A model generated the notes under the pieces. That model searched no databases, was not told where the DNA came from, and saw only the letters and a list, made by a program, of their open reading frames with translations. DNA of 64,000 bases from Seonamhaeicola sediminis (GTDB taxonomy: Bacteria; Bacteroidota; Bacteroidia; Flavobacteriales; Flavobacteriaceae), in the NCBI RefSeq assembly GCF_004358095.2, contig NZ_SMZJ02000004.1:411031-475030 (forward strand). The letters are read 5' to 3'. The position numbers and the translations under genes were made by a program. This document shows, piece by piece, positions 25,193 to 34,500 of this stretch (position 1 is the stretch's first letter; every line of letters starts with the position of its first letter).

Positions 25193-25639
25193 ATGAAAAC
25201 AAAAATATTCCTACTTAGTTTTTGTCTTTTCTTAGTTACTGGGCTTAGTTTTGCCCAAAAAAAGAAACAACCTAAAAGCATTATTAATGATAAGGTAGCT
25301 ATAAAGAAATACCATAATAAAGATGAATTAGATAGAAAACAAAAAGGTGAGTTATTAGTATTGTATATTGAAAGAATAGAAAGCTTAGTACAGCTAATGC
25401 CTTACATCGCCTTTGCTACTAAACCAGGAATTACGATGTCTACCTTAGGAATTCCAAATGATAGTGATAATAGAAAAATTCTGGATGATCAGTTTGAAGC
25501 GACCGATGATTTTATTGAAAAAAACAAGGAGTTTCAGCAACGAATATTACCCTATTCGGATACTGATGACTTAATCTCAGCCATTTTATTTTATGAAGAT
25601 ACACTAAAATCACTTCATGAGTACAGTGAATTCCATTAG
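25193..25639 (+). CDS. Small exported protein of unknown function
   Basis: A 148-residue protein with a clear signal peptide (MKTKIFLLSFCLFLVTGLSFAQ) followed by a Lys-rich segment and a helix-rich, charged body (YIERIESLVQLMPYIAFATK, DDQFEATDDFIEKNKEFQQ). No membrane anchor, lipobox or sorting domain is visible, so it is probably periplasmic. I do not recognise a family. It lies between sixA and the spr-like cluster and has the phased CGAT elements upstream and its own strong terminator, so it is an independent unit sharing the same putative regulation. It may serve gliding or surface assembly; that is inference from location only. Confidence 0.75.
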   Translation: MKTKIFLLSFCLFLVTGLSFAQKKKQPKSIINDKVAIKKYHNKDELDRKQKGELLVLYIERIESLVQLMPYIAFATKPGITMSTLGIPNDSDNRKILDDQFEATDDFIEKNKEFQQRILPYSDTDDLISAILFYEDTLKSLHEYSEFH

Positions 25640-25667
25640 CAATTTTTAAAATGACAAAAATGTTATT

Positions 25668-25697
25668 AAGGAGCACTTTTCGTTTGCTCCTTTTTTT
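25668..25697 (+). terminator. Rho-independent terminator
   Basis: Stem AAGGAGCA (25668-25675) / TGCTCCTT (25685-25692), then a T run; 29 bases after the previous stop codon. Confidence 0.85.
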
Positions 25698-25779
25698 ATG
25701 CTTTAACCTTTGGTGATTGGTTTGCTAATAGGACCTTATTATATTTTTTTATGGTATCTAAAGTATAATAATAACCATT

Positions 25780-25855
25780 ATTTGTCTAAATAAAGCGCAT
25801 TTAATCGATAAAATATGAAAAATATTACATGTATAATACATTTTAACGATATATT
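25780..25855. promoter_or_regulatory. Phased CGAT-type array upstream of the beta-helix protein gene
   Basis: CATTTAATCGATAAAAT (CGAT at 25806) and CATTTTAACGATA (CGAT at 25847) are 41 bases apart. Degenerate copies near 25786 (GTCTAAAT) and 25828 (TTACATGT) fall close to the 20-21 base grid. Confidence 0.45.
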
Positions 25856-25932
25856 TGGTATTTCATGGAATTAATATTATATTTGAAAATTAATTAATAA
25901 ACCATTTCTACTGAAATCAAAAATGCTTGATT

Positions 25933-27252
25933 ATGAAAAAACTTAATGTATTAATATGGGTATTGCTTTTTGGTACTTTGAACCTTTTTGCTCAGCAGGA
26001 AAAAGGTATTATAGGAGCAACCAATTGGTTAAATAATTGGACAGATTTTCAATTTGATAAGCAGTATTACAGAGAGCCAACTCAAATTATCACTGGAAAT
26101 ATAACTAAAGACACTAAGCTATTTAAAAGAGATGCCTATCTACTTGTTGGAAGTGTATTTGTTACAAATGGGGCTACACTTTATATTGAACCCGGTACAG
26201 TAATTCTAGGCGATTATGATTCCAAAGCCTCTCTAACAATTTCTAAAGGATCTAAAATAATGGCTGAAGGTACTGAAACAGACCCTATTATATTTTCTTC
26301 AAACAAAAGTGTTAAGAAAGCTGGAGATTGGGGCGGGCTTATTCTTTTGGGTGATGCTCCTTTAAACAGGTTTGGTAACGGATCTGTAGCAAACTTTCAT
26401 AATAATTTGCAACCTGAAAATTACGTAAATACTAATTATGGTGGGAATAACTCAGAAGGTAGTTCTGGTATTCTTAAATACGTTAGAATTGAATACACAG
26501 GAAAAAGGATTAAAGGGGCGGGCTATTTTAATGGCTTGCTTTTAGCAGGTGTTGGGTCTAAAACTGTATTAGAAAATATTATGGTAACCTATTCTGCTGG
26601 TGATGCTTTTGAAATTTGGGGTGGTAATATTACACTTAGTCAAGCGGTATCATACAGAACAAGTAGTAACGATTTCAATTTTAATTACGGCACCCAATGT
26701 AAGTTAAATAACTCTTTAGCTATTAGGTCTCCTTACATTTCTAGTAGTGAAGGGTCTCGTTGTTTAAAAGTGTTATCATATGATAAACGAGAAGATGTTG
26801 ACTTTTCTAAAAATTCTACTTTGGTTATAGCAAACAATATTACAATCTTAAACGATACTGAAAATTTAAAGGAGGATATTGAAAAAGGATTGGTTAAGGA
26901 AGGCGTTTTTGTTGGTCAAAATGCGTCTTTAGAGATGAGTAAAAGTGTTATTTCAGGATTTAATCCCGCTGTTATACTAGATGATAGAATATCCATTAAT
27001 CAAACAAACCTTGAAAAAATTAAGTTTACAGATATGTATTTTAATAACTGTAATGGAAATATTTTTACTGCATATAACAGTAATAATGATGATTTAGAGA
27101 ATTGGTATGGAAATGCAGCTTTCTTTAATGTCTATTCTAAAAGCAGTAATAAAGAGACTTTTATCGATATTGAAAACCAGAGAAGGCCAGATTACAGGCT
27201 AAGAATTAACAAAATAATTGCTATTAATAAACCTGATGTTGATGAAGACTAA
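25933..27252 (+). CDS. Secreted right-handed beta-helix-type protein
   Basis: A 439-residue exported protein. I use the ATG at 25933; an in-frame TTG two codons upstream is less likely. After a signal peptide ending LNLFAQ, the sequence has the pattern of Bacteroidota parallel beta-helix proteins: NGATLYIEPGTVILG, LTISKGSKIMAEGTETDPIIFSS, AGDWGGLILLGDAPLN and KYVRIEYTG, with turns repeating about every 20-25 residues. No CHU_C or other T9SS sorting signal is evident at the C-terminus (which ends NKPDVDED), so it may stay in the periplasm or outer membrane. It lies 49 bases upstream of the sprC-like gene and probably belongs to the spr transcript. Confidence 0.75.
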   Translation: MKKLNVLIWVLLFGTLNLFAQQEKGIIGATNWLNNWTDFQFDKQYYREPTQIITGNITKDTKLFKRDAYLLVGSVFVTNGATLYIEPGTVILGDYDSKASLTISKGSKIMAEGTETDPIIFSSNKSVKKAGDWGGLILLGDAPLNRFGNGSVANFHNNLQPENYVNTNYGGNNSEGSSGILKYVRIEYTGKRIKGAGYFNGLLLAGVGSKTVLENIMVTYSAGDAFEIWGGNITLSQAVSYRTSSNDFNFNYGTQCKLNNSLAIRSPYISSSEGSRCLKVLSYDKREDVDFSKNSTLVIANNITILNDTENLKEDIEKGLVKEGVFVGQNASLEMSKSVISGFNPAVILDDRISINQTNLEKIKFTDMYFNNCNGNIFTAYNSNNDDLENWYGNAAFFNVYSKSSNKETFIDIENQRRPDYRLRINKIIAINKPDVDED

Positions 27253-27301
27253 ATAATGGCCGTTTATTTAGTGAATTACATAGTAATAAAAGAACCTGCT
27301 T

Positions 27302-28732
27302 ATGAAGAAGAATATTACCTTATTGCTTTTTGGGGTGCTCTCATTTTCATTAATGCATGCACAAATAGTTATTAGTAAACCAACTTTGGGTTTTACTCAG
27401 GCATGCGCAAGTTCTTCGTTCAATAATTATAATGTTACTTTTTCTTTTTCACCCGATACTGCTCTAACAGGATCTAATCAATTTATTGTTGAGCTTTCTG
27501 ATGAAACAGGAGATTTCTCTAATGCTACAACTGTTTTTACCTCTACGGCTGGAAGTGTTACTAGTTCTCCAGCAACTCTAAGCTTTTCATTACCAGAGGT
27601 CACAGCTGGTGAAGCTTATAAAGTAAGAATTAAAAGCACATCGCCTATTGCAACTAGTAGTGGTTCTGATCCTTTTGCTGCTTATTATAAGATTCAAGAT
27701 TCACCATTTACAATAAACAATTTAATAGAAACTGCAGTTTTTTGTTCTGGCAGTAGTTATGTGTTAACTATAGATAATCCTGGGGGTGCCATGAATGATT
27801 CGCCATTACAATACCCGTCATTAACATTTAATTGGTATAAAGAGACTGGTCCATCAACCTCTGTTTTCGTATCGTCTGGTGAAACATTAGAAGTTACAGA
27901 ATCGGGTACGTATTTTGTAGAAACTAATTACGGAACTTGTACTTCAGACTCCTTTTCAAACAGAGTTACAGTAAGTGAAGCTACTAATGGAGAAACAACA
28001 ACTGCTATAAATTCCCTTTTAGGTAATCCATATTGTCAAGAAGATGGTCCCACTACCTTAAGCACCATATCAGGAAATAGTTATCAATGGTTTAAAGATG
28101 GAGAAAGCATTGTAGGAGCTACCAGTCAAATGTTAGAAACTAATGAATCTGGTACTTATTCAGTTAATATAGATTTAGGAAATTGTACAGCTATTGCCAC
28201 TATTGATTTAGAAAATACTGGATTTACAAGTAATATTGATGTTGATGATTTGAATATGTTAGAAGAGGGGCAAACGTTAATTGCCACAGTAACCACTAGC
28301 GCAAATACACCAACTTATAAATGGTATCTTGATGGTTCTGAAATTTCAGGAGCTACATTTAGTAGTTATGAAATTAATAGTGCTGGTAATTATAAAGTAA
28401 CTATAAATCAAACGGTTGGTTGTTTGTCTTCAAAAGAATTTTTGTTTAGAGTTACAGAACCTTTTCCTAATGTATCTCAAATTCCTAATTTAATTAGTCC
28501 AAATGGCGATGGTGTAAATGATACTTGGATAATTCCGCAAGAGTATGTTAGCGGGTCAGGTGCTCAAGTCATGATTGTAAGCGAACAAGGAAAAATAGTT
28601 TTAAATACTAATAATTATCAAAATAACTGGCCAGAAAATATAAGCTTAAAAGATGTAAACCCAGTGTATTATTACATAATAACAACCCCAAATAACAAGA
28701 CTCGTAAAGGATCAATTACGCTTGTAAAGTGA
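27302..28732 (+). CDS. sprC: SprC-like surface protein with type B sorting domain
   Basis: A 476-residue secreted protein. Signal peptide to about residue 20 (LMHAQ), Ig-like/fibronectin-like repeats (FNWYKETGPS, SYQWFKDGESIVGATS, TYKWYLDGSEISGATF are typical Trp-containing Ig strands), then a CHU_C type B domain: NLISPNGDGVNDTW, followed by QVMIVSEQGKIV and ending RKGSITLVK. In Flavobacterium johnsoniae, sprC, sprD, sprB and sprF lie in this order in one operon; gene order, size and neighbours here match, so the name is based mainly on synteny. Its stop is one base from the next start, so it is coupled to the sprD-like gene. Confidence 0.7.
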   Translation: MKKNITLLLFGVLSFSLMHAQIVISKPTLGFTQACASSSFNNYNVTFSFSPDTALTGSNQFIVELSDETGDFSNATTVFTSTAGSVTSSPATLSFSLPEVTAGEAYKVRIKSTSPIATSSGSDPFAAYYKIQDSPFTINNLIETAVFCSGSSYVLTIDNPGGAMNDSPLQYPSLTFNWYKETGPSTSVFVSSGETLEVTESGTYFVETNYGTCTSDSFSNRVTVSEATNGETTTAINSLLGNPYCQEDGPTTLSTISGNSYQWFKDGESIVGATSQMLETNESGTYSVNIDLGNCTAIATIDLENTGFTSNIDVDDLNMLEEGQTLIATVTTSANTPTYKWYLDGSEISGATFSSYEINSAGNYKVTINQTVGCLSSKEFLFRVTEPFPNVSQIPNLISPNGDGVNDTWIIPQEYVSGSGAQVMIVSEQGKIVLNTNNYQNNWPENISLKDVNPVYYYIITTPNNKTRKGSITLVK

Positions 28733-28733
28733 C

Positions 28734-31169
28734 ATGAATAAATACCTCCTATATTGTATACTGTTTTTGTTTACGGTACAAATGATCCATTCTCAAGAGA
28801 ATGGTGTTGTTGCGTTTGATCTACCTGTAAGAAACTCTTTGAAATTTAACAGGCATGTTCTAAACCCTACCTTTAGTTTTGTTAGAGAACAAAACAAGTA
28901 TATAAGTTTTACTAATAAAAGACAATGGCTTCAATTTGATAATGCACCCCAGACTTTTCTATTTGGTTATTCCGGAAGGTTTAGAGAAAACATAGGAATG
29001 GGCTTAAGTCTTTTTCAACAAGATTATGGTGTGCAAACTACCTTTGGAGGTGTTCTAAACTTTGCCTATAATGTGTCATTAAGCAGAGAGAGCAATTTAA
29101 CATTCGGGCTTAATCTAGGTGCATATCAAAGTGGTATAAATGAAGGAAGCGTCATTATAAATGAACCAGACCCCTCACTTCAAAACATACCAAAGCACTT
29201 TATGTTAACCATCAATCCAGGTATTAATTATGGCACTGGTTTTTTTGATTTTGGCTTTTCAGTAAATAATTTGGTTTCCTATAATTTTAACAATTCAAAA
29301 TTAATAGAAGAAAATCCTGCGCAGGGTTTACAGGCTCATATTATGTATACGGGCTACATGAATAGCAGAGGTTTTTTTGATGAAAGTAAATTTTCCAGTC
29401 TATTCCGGTCTGAATTCAGAAAAGGTGAAACAATTTTTTCTGGTTTAGCTATGTTAACCATTCCTAGAGGGCTTTGGGGTCAAATAGGATATAATTCGTT
29501 ATATGGTGCCTCTGTAGGTCTTGGTATTAATATTAGTGAGCAAATTGCTATAGAATATAATTATGAACAATCTCTAGGAGATTTAGTTGAGTTTGGAAGT
29601 TCACATGAAGTTACATTGGCGTATAGATTCAAGAACCAAAGATTCAATTACAGTGGTGATGATGATGAAAAATCGGTTTTTACATCTTCAAGAAAAGTAA
29701 GGCGAGTTCTTGCTAGTAAAAATCCAACCAAGAAAACTGGATCTGCTACACCAGGTAGATTAAAATCTAGAAAAGTAAATCTAGAAGAAAATGATAATTC
29801 GGTTGCAGAAGAAGAACAAGAAATAATTGATAATACTAATAGTCAAGAAGACAAAGCAAATTTAGAAGAAGAGAAACGAAAAGCAGAAGAAGCTGCTAAA
29901 CTTGAAGCAGAGAGGATAGCTCAAGAAGAAGCAAATAGAATTAAAGCCGAAGCGGAAGCCAGAATCAAGGCAGAAAAAGAGCAACAAGAAAAACAAAGGG
30001 CTGAAGCATTGAAGCGTAAACAGGAGGCAGAGGCCAAGGCAAGACAAGATGCAAAATTAAAAGCTGAAGCGGAAGCAAAGGCTAGAATGGAAGAGGTAAA
30101 ACGCAAGGCAGAAGCGGCTGCGAGACTTGAGGCTGAAAGAATTAAAACAGAGGCGGAAGAAAAAGCTAGGTTAGAAGCCGAAAGATTGCAGACTGAAAAA
30201 GATGCTTTAGAGAAAGCCAAAAGAGACGAGGAAGAAGCAGTATCTAAATTGGAGGAGCAAACCATAGAAGAAAATAACTTAAGTGATCCAGAGCTAGATA
30301 AAGAAACAATTAATGAAATAAATAATTTGAATCAAATAGCTGAAAACTCAGTAAACCTGCAGCATATGCTATTAGATAGATTATCTAATAAAGTTAATAT
30401 CAAACAACAAGATTTAGATGATTTAAAGGAAGAAAACGATTTAAGTGAACAAGGAATTTATGTAGCTCCTAAACCATTTAAGAGTATTAGTGCGGAAAAT
30501 GCTGAAATTGAATCTATTAAAATCGAAATAGACAAGGTAATTGAAGAGCAGGATATTAAAATTCAAGAGTTAGAAGCTGTTCTAATTAAGCGAAAAGGGA
30601 AGAAACGGGATAAGTTAGATCCTTTATCTGCTAGTTATTTAAAAACCATTGAAGCACTAAAAGCCGAAAGATTAAAAACCATTAGATTGAAAGAAGATTT
30701 AATTGAAGAATTGAAAACTATTAAAGAAGCCACAGAGGTTGAAAGAAAGCGAAGAATTAAACGAGCAGCTTATCAAAATCAACAAGATAGATATGTGAAG
30801 GATAGAGCAACTCTAGAAAGAATAAGAAAATTTACAGAACCTAGTTTGGTACCATTACAAGAAGAAGATTTTGATTTTGGAGAAGAACAAAGTAATAGCA
30901 TTAAAATTATTAAAGATGTTAGCAATGAGGAAAACGGATTTTATATGGTTATAGCGGTTCATGATTCTGAAGAAAAAAGAGATGAATTTTTGAGAAAAGC
31001 GGTGGCATCTGGTGAAACCAATATTAATTTCTTCTTTGATGTGAATTCAAACAAGTATTTTATATACTACGATAAGTTTAACAATATTGAAGCGGCTCAA
31101 AAGACTTTGGAATCAAAAGGAACCAAACCATATAATAGTAAAATGTCTATTGTTAAAATAGAGAATTAA
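28734..31169 (+). CDS. sprD: SprD-like protein: PorP/SprF barrel, coiled coil and SPOR-like end
   Basis: An 811-residue protein. Signal peptide to about residue 20, then a PorP/SprF-type beta-barrel (RHVLNPTFSFVREQN; AIEYNYEQSLGDLVEFGSSH) to about 300. A long Lys/Glu/Ala coiled coil follows at about 375-510 (AEEAAKLEAERIAQEEA), a second charged helical region at about 590-700, and a C-terminal segment (NGFYMVIAVHDSEEKRDEFL... YFIYYDKFNNIEAAQKTL) resembling a SPOR domain. SPOR domains bind peptidoglycan stripped of stem peptides, so the protein may tie the barrel to the wall. Position between sprC- and sprB-like genes supports the name. A terminator follows. Confidence 0.7.
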   Translation: MNKYLLYCILFLFTVQMIHSQENGVVAFDLPVRNSLKFNRHVLNPTFSFVREQNKYISFTNKRQWLQFDNAPQTFLFGYSGRFRENIGMGLSLFQQDYGVQTTFGGVLNFAYNVSLSRESNLTFGLNLGAYQSGINEGSVIINEPDPSLQNIPKHFMLTINPGINYGTGFFDFGFSVNNLVSYNFNNSKLIEENPAQGLQAHIMYTGYMNSRGFFDESKFSSLFRSEFRKGETIFSGLAMLTIPRGLWGQIGYNSLYGASVGLGINISEQIAIEYNYEQSLGDLVEFGSSHEVTLAYRFKNQRFNYSGDDDEKSVFTSSRKVRRVLASKNPTKKTGSATPGRLKSRKVNLEENDNSVAEEEQEIIDNTNSQEDKANLEEEKRKAEEAAKLEAERIAQEEANRIKAEAEARIKAEKEQQEKQRAEALKRKQEAEAKARQDAKLKAEAEAKARMEEVKRKAEAAARLEAERIKTEAEEKARLEAERLQTEKDALEKAKRDEEEAVSKLEEQTIEENNLSDPELDKETINEINNLNQIAENSVNLQHMLLDRLSNKVNIKQQDLDDLKEENDLSEQGIYVAPKPFKSISAENAEIESIKIEIDKVIEEQDIKIQELEAVLIKRKGKKRDKLDPLSASYLKTIEALKAERLKTIRLKEDLIEELKTIKEATEVERKRRIKRAAYQNQQDRYVKDRATLERIRKFTEPSLVPLQEEDFDFGEEQSNSIKIIKDVSNEENGFYMVIAVHDSEEKRDEFLRKAVASGETNINFFFDVNSNKYFIYYDKFNNIEAAQKTLESKGTKPYNSKMSIVKIEN

Positions 31170-31192
31170 TTAACTACATAAATATCTTTTAG

Positions 31193-31224
31193 AAAATCGG
31201 TTTTTGGCACTATCCGATTTTTTT
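31193..31224 (+). terminator. Rho-independent terminator between the sprD- and sprB-like genes
   Basis: Stem AAAATCGG (31193-31200) / CCGATTTT (31214-31221), then T run. It implies that the sprB-like gene can be transcribed separately. Confidence 0.8.
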
Positions 31225-31530
31225 TAGGTTAATATATAATAAATGGTTTTTGTTGGGATACTTGGTCTTTTTATGTTTTTTGTGTAAATAATAGTACAAA
31301 AATATTATTATTTAACGCTTAAAAGCATTTTATTTTCGATGAAATACATAAAATGTGTCGATTTACTTCTTAGTTATAAAAAAAAATACGATATTTACCT
31401 CGTTTAAGTGTGTTTTATGTAGGTTGAATGACGCTGAAAAACAAAATAAACTTACAAATTAAATTGATTTATTAAGAATTGTAATAAGATATATTTCTTT
31501 TTATAGCCTCAATAAAAGAAATAAAATTAA
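31225..31530. other. Leader region of the sprB-like gene
   Basis: About 300 AT-rich bases with no gene. It holds the phased array listed separately at 31308-31366 and a weak promoter-like TATATTTC near 31490. Otherwise nothing was recognised. Confidence 0.5.
31308..31366. promoter_or_regulatory. Phased CGAT-type array upstream of the sprB-like gene
   Basis: AACGCT (C at 31316), TTCGAT (C at 31337) and GTCGAT (C at 31359) are spaced 21 and 22 bases, with flanks such as GCATTTTATTTTCGATGAAAT split over two units. One more ACGATA at 31388 is off the grid. Confidence 0.5.
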
Positions 31531-34500
31531 ATGACTGCCATGAAAAAAACTACTTATGTAAGCTATGGACTTGTTATTATTTTTCTTTTTCTAAGCATTC
31601 AATTGTCTGCTCAGACTTATGATCCATTCACGGAGAGAGAAAAAATCGAGGTACGTGGTAGTATGTTGGTTGTTGGAAACAGCATTATTGGAGAAAATAA
31701 CTTACCTTTTAATGATTTAACTAGAGATAATCAAGATGTCGATATGAGATATATCGATATTGACTCAGATGCAACTACTTTTAGTTCCAGTAGTGCAGAA
31801 ATACAATTACCTCCTCATGAAGATGGAAGTCCAACAGATTGTTACAGGGTAGTCTATGCAGGTTTATATTGGGCGGCATCACTTCAATCTGGAGATAGAA
31901 GTGATATTGATGAAGTAAAGTTTAAGCTGGCTGGAAGTTCAACATATATCGATATTACTGGAGAAATTATTTACGATGCTATCGTAAGTCCAATAGTAGC
32001 TGAAACTGGAGAGCCAGGAAATACGCCGTATGCTTGTTATGCCGATGTAACCAATTTATTTAGTGGTTTAACAAATATAGAAGGAAATTATACGGTTGCC
32101 AATGTTACTTCCAGTGAAGGATTTAACAATTCAACAGGGTTATCTGCAGGATGGACACTCCTTCTAATTTATGAGGATCCTGAACTCTATACAAAATCGT
32201 TTACAATTTTTGATGGTTTTAGCCATATTTTTGATGGTCATCAAGAAACCGTTAATGTTACAGGCTTCCGAACACCTCCAGCCGGAAATATCGATTTACA
32301 ATTTGCTTATGGAACCTTAGATGGCGATCGTACCAAGCGAGCCACCAAATTAGAAATAAATGGTAAAGAAGTAACAACAGAATTAAGGCCAGCCAATAAA
32401 TTCTTTGGTTCTGTAATTGAAAACTTGGGTTATGATGGTAACCCTAATCCTCCAAGTCTAGTTTATCCTAGAAATCCTCAAAGTACCAATACATTAGGAT
32501 ATGATACAGGGCTTTTGGAAATAATTAATTCCGAACCGGAATTCATAAGGAACGATGATACGGCAGCCGATTTTAGACTTCAGGTTGCAAGGGGTCAAGC
32601 AGATCCTATTTTTGCTTTTATGAGTGCATTTGGTGTAGATATAATCGCACCAGATATAGATCTTACAAAAATTGTTTTGGATGAATTAGGAAATGATATT
32701 GATGGAGATGATGTGATTTTAGGCCAGAATCTATTCTATGAAATTACCTATCAAAGTGTTGGTAATGATAATGTAACACAATTTACAATTAAAGATATAT
32801 TACCAGACAATATCATTTTTGATCCTACTACCGATATTGATTTGAGTAATGCTGGCGGTGCAACTTTGCAGTCATGGGATCCAGTAACTAGAGAATTGAT
32901 ATTCAGTATACCAGATGGCTCAGTTGAAGTTGATGATCCAGCGTTCACGATTCGCATTGCCATTCAGGTGGTACCAAATTGCTACGATTTAAGTCAGGCT
33001 TGTTCTAATGAAATTAAGAACCAAGCTTTTGCTACTTATAGAGGTGTTATAAATCCAACAATAATTGAAGAAGAAGGAAGTTTTGCAACTGAAGAGTGTT
33101 TGGGAGTTCCAGGCTCTACTAACTTTATCGTGGATATATCAAACTGTGATTTTGCTAGAACTGAAATTTTATGTGGTAGTAGTGTTGTTTTAACCGCTGC
33201 TTCAGGATATGATACTTATTCTTGGTCTACAAGTCCAACGGGAACTCCTGTAATTGGTACAGGTCAAACCTATACCGCTACAGAGGTAGGAACATACTAT
33301 GTTAATAATACCACAACATCAACGTGTATTTCTATAGAGGAAGCTATAACAGTGGCGCTTTATGGTAATACACAAACTAATCCAGTTATTCCTTACGCAG
33401 ATCAAGTAGTTACTTGTCCTAATGACGGTAAGCAACTGCCATATATATTCTTATGTGGAGCAAATGAAACAAGAGAGATTTTAACAGGTATAAGTGATGC
33501 AGTATCTATTGTTTGGGAACAACTGGATGAAAGTAGTTGTGCGGCATTAACTGTAGATGATTGTGCTAACGAAAGTGATGATTGTACATGGAACCAAGTG
33601 GGAACAGGATCAGATTACGTAGCTAATATGGCAGGTGAGTTTAGACTTGTTATTAATTATCCTGGCGGATGTTTTAGTATTTTCTATTTTAATGTGTATC
33701 AAAACTTATTAGATCCAACCATAACGGCCGAGGATATCATTTGTACCACTCCTGGTCAGGTAACCGTTGGAGGTGTACCCTCAGGTTATGAGTATAGCTT
33801 AGACCCTAATGGACCTTATCAGGCATCAAATACATTTACAGTTAATACTCCCGGGTATTATACAGTTTATATTCAGCAAACAGTAGCCGATTCATTTCCA
33901 TGTACTTTTCAAACTCCTAGTATATATGTGAGACAGCGTGATGCTAACCTAACTACGGTGGTTACACAGCCAGATTGTAATGGAGATAAAGGTAGTATTC
34001 AGTTACAGGTAAACGATGCGCTTCCACAATATTACTATAGTCTATCACAAGGAGGTACTTTAATTAATAGTGTAGGGCCTATTATGGATAGTAATTACGC
34101 CTTTGATAATTTAAACTCAGGAACATATACATATTCGGTAACCACAGATGATGGCTGCATTTTTACAGATGATATAGATATAATTGATCCACCAGTAATA
34201 ACGGTAACAGCAGCTTTAACGCAACCTTTAACCTGTACCGATGGTGAAATAACAATTTATCCGGTTGGTGGTACACCACCTTATAACTATTTTATTAATA
34301 GTACTACCATTTCACAGAATTACCCAGAATATGTTGTTACTACAGCGGGTGTATACAATATTACTGTTCTGGATTTCAATGGTTGTGAAGCTTCAACATC
34401 AATTACTGTTGATGGTATTTTACCACCTGAGTTTAACATAAATCAAAACAATATTTTATGTGCAGACGATCCTAATAGTGGCTCTATAACCGTTAATGTT

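Noticed and set aside
29862-30265. Leftward frames inside the sprD-like gene
   Set aside because: They are mirror images of the Lys/Glu/Ala-rich coiled coil, which gives long antisense frames of low complexity.
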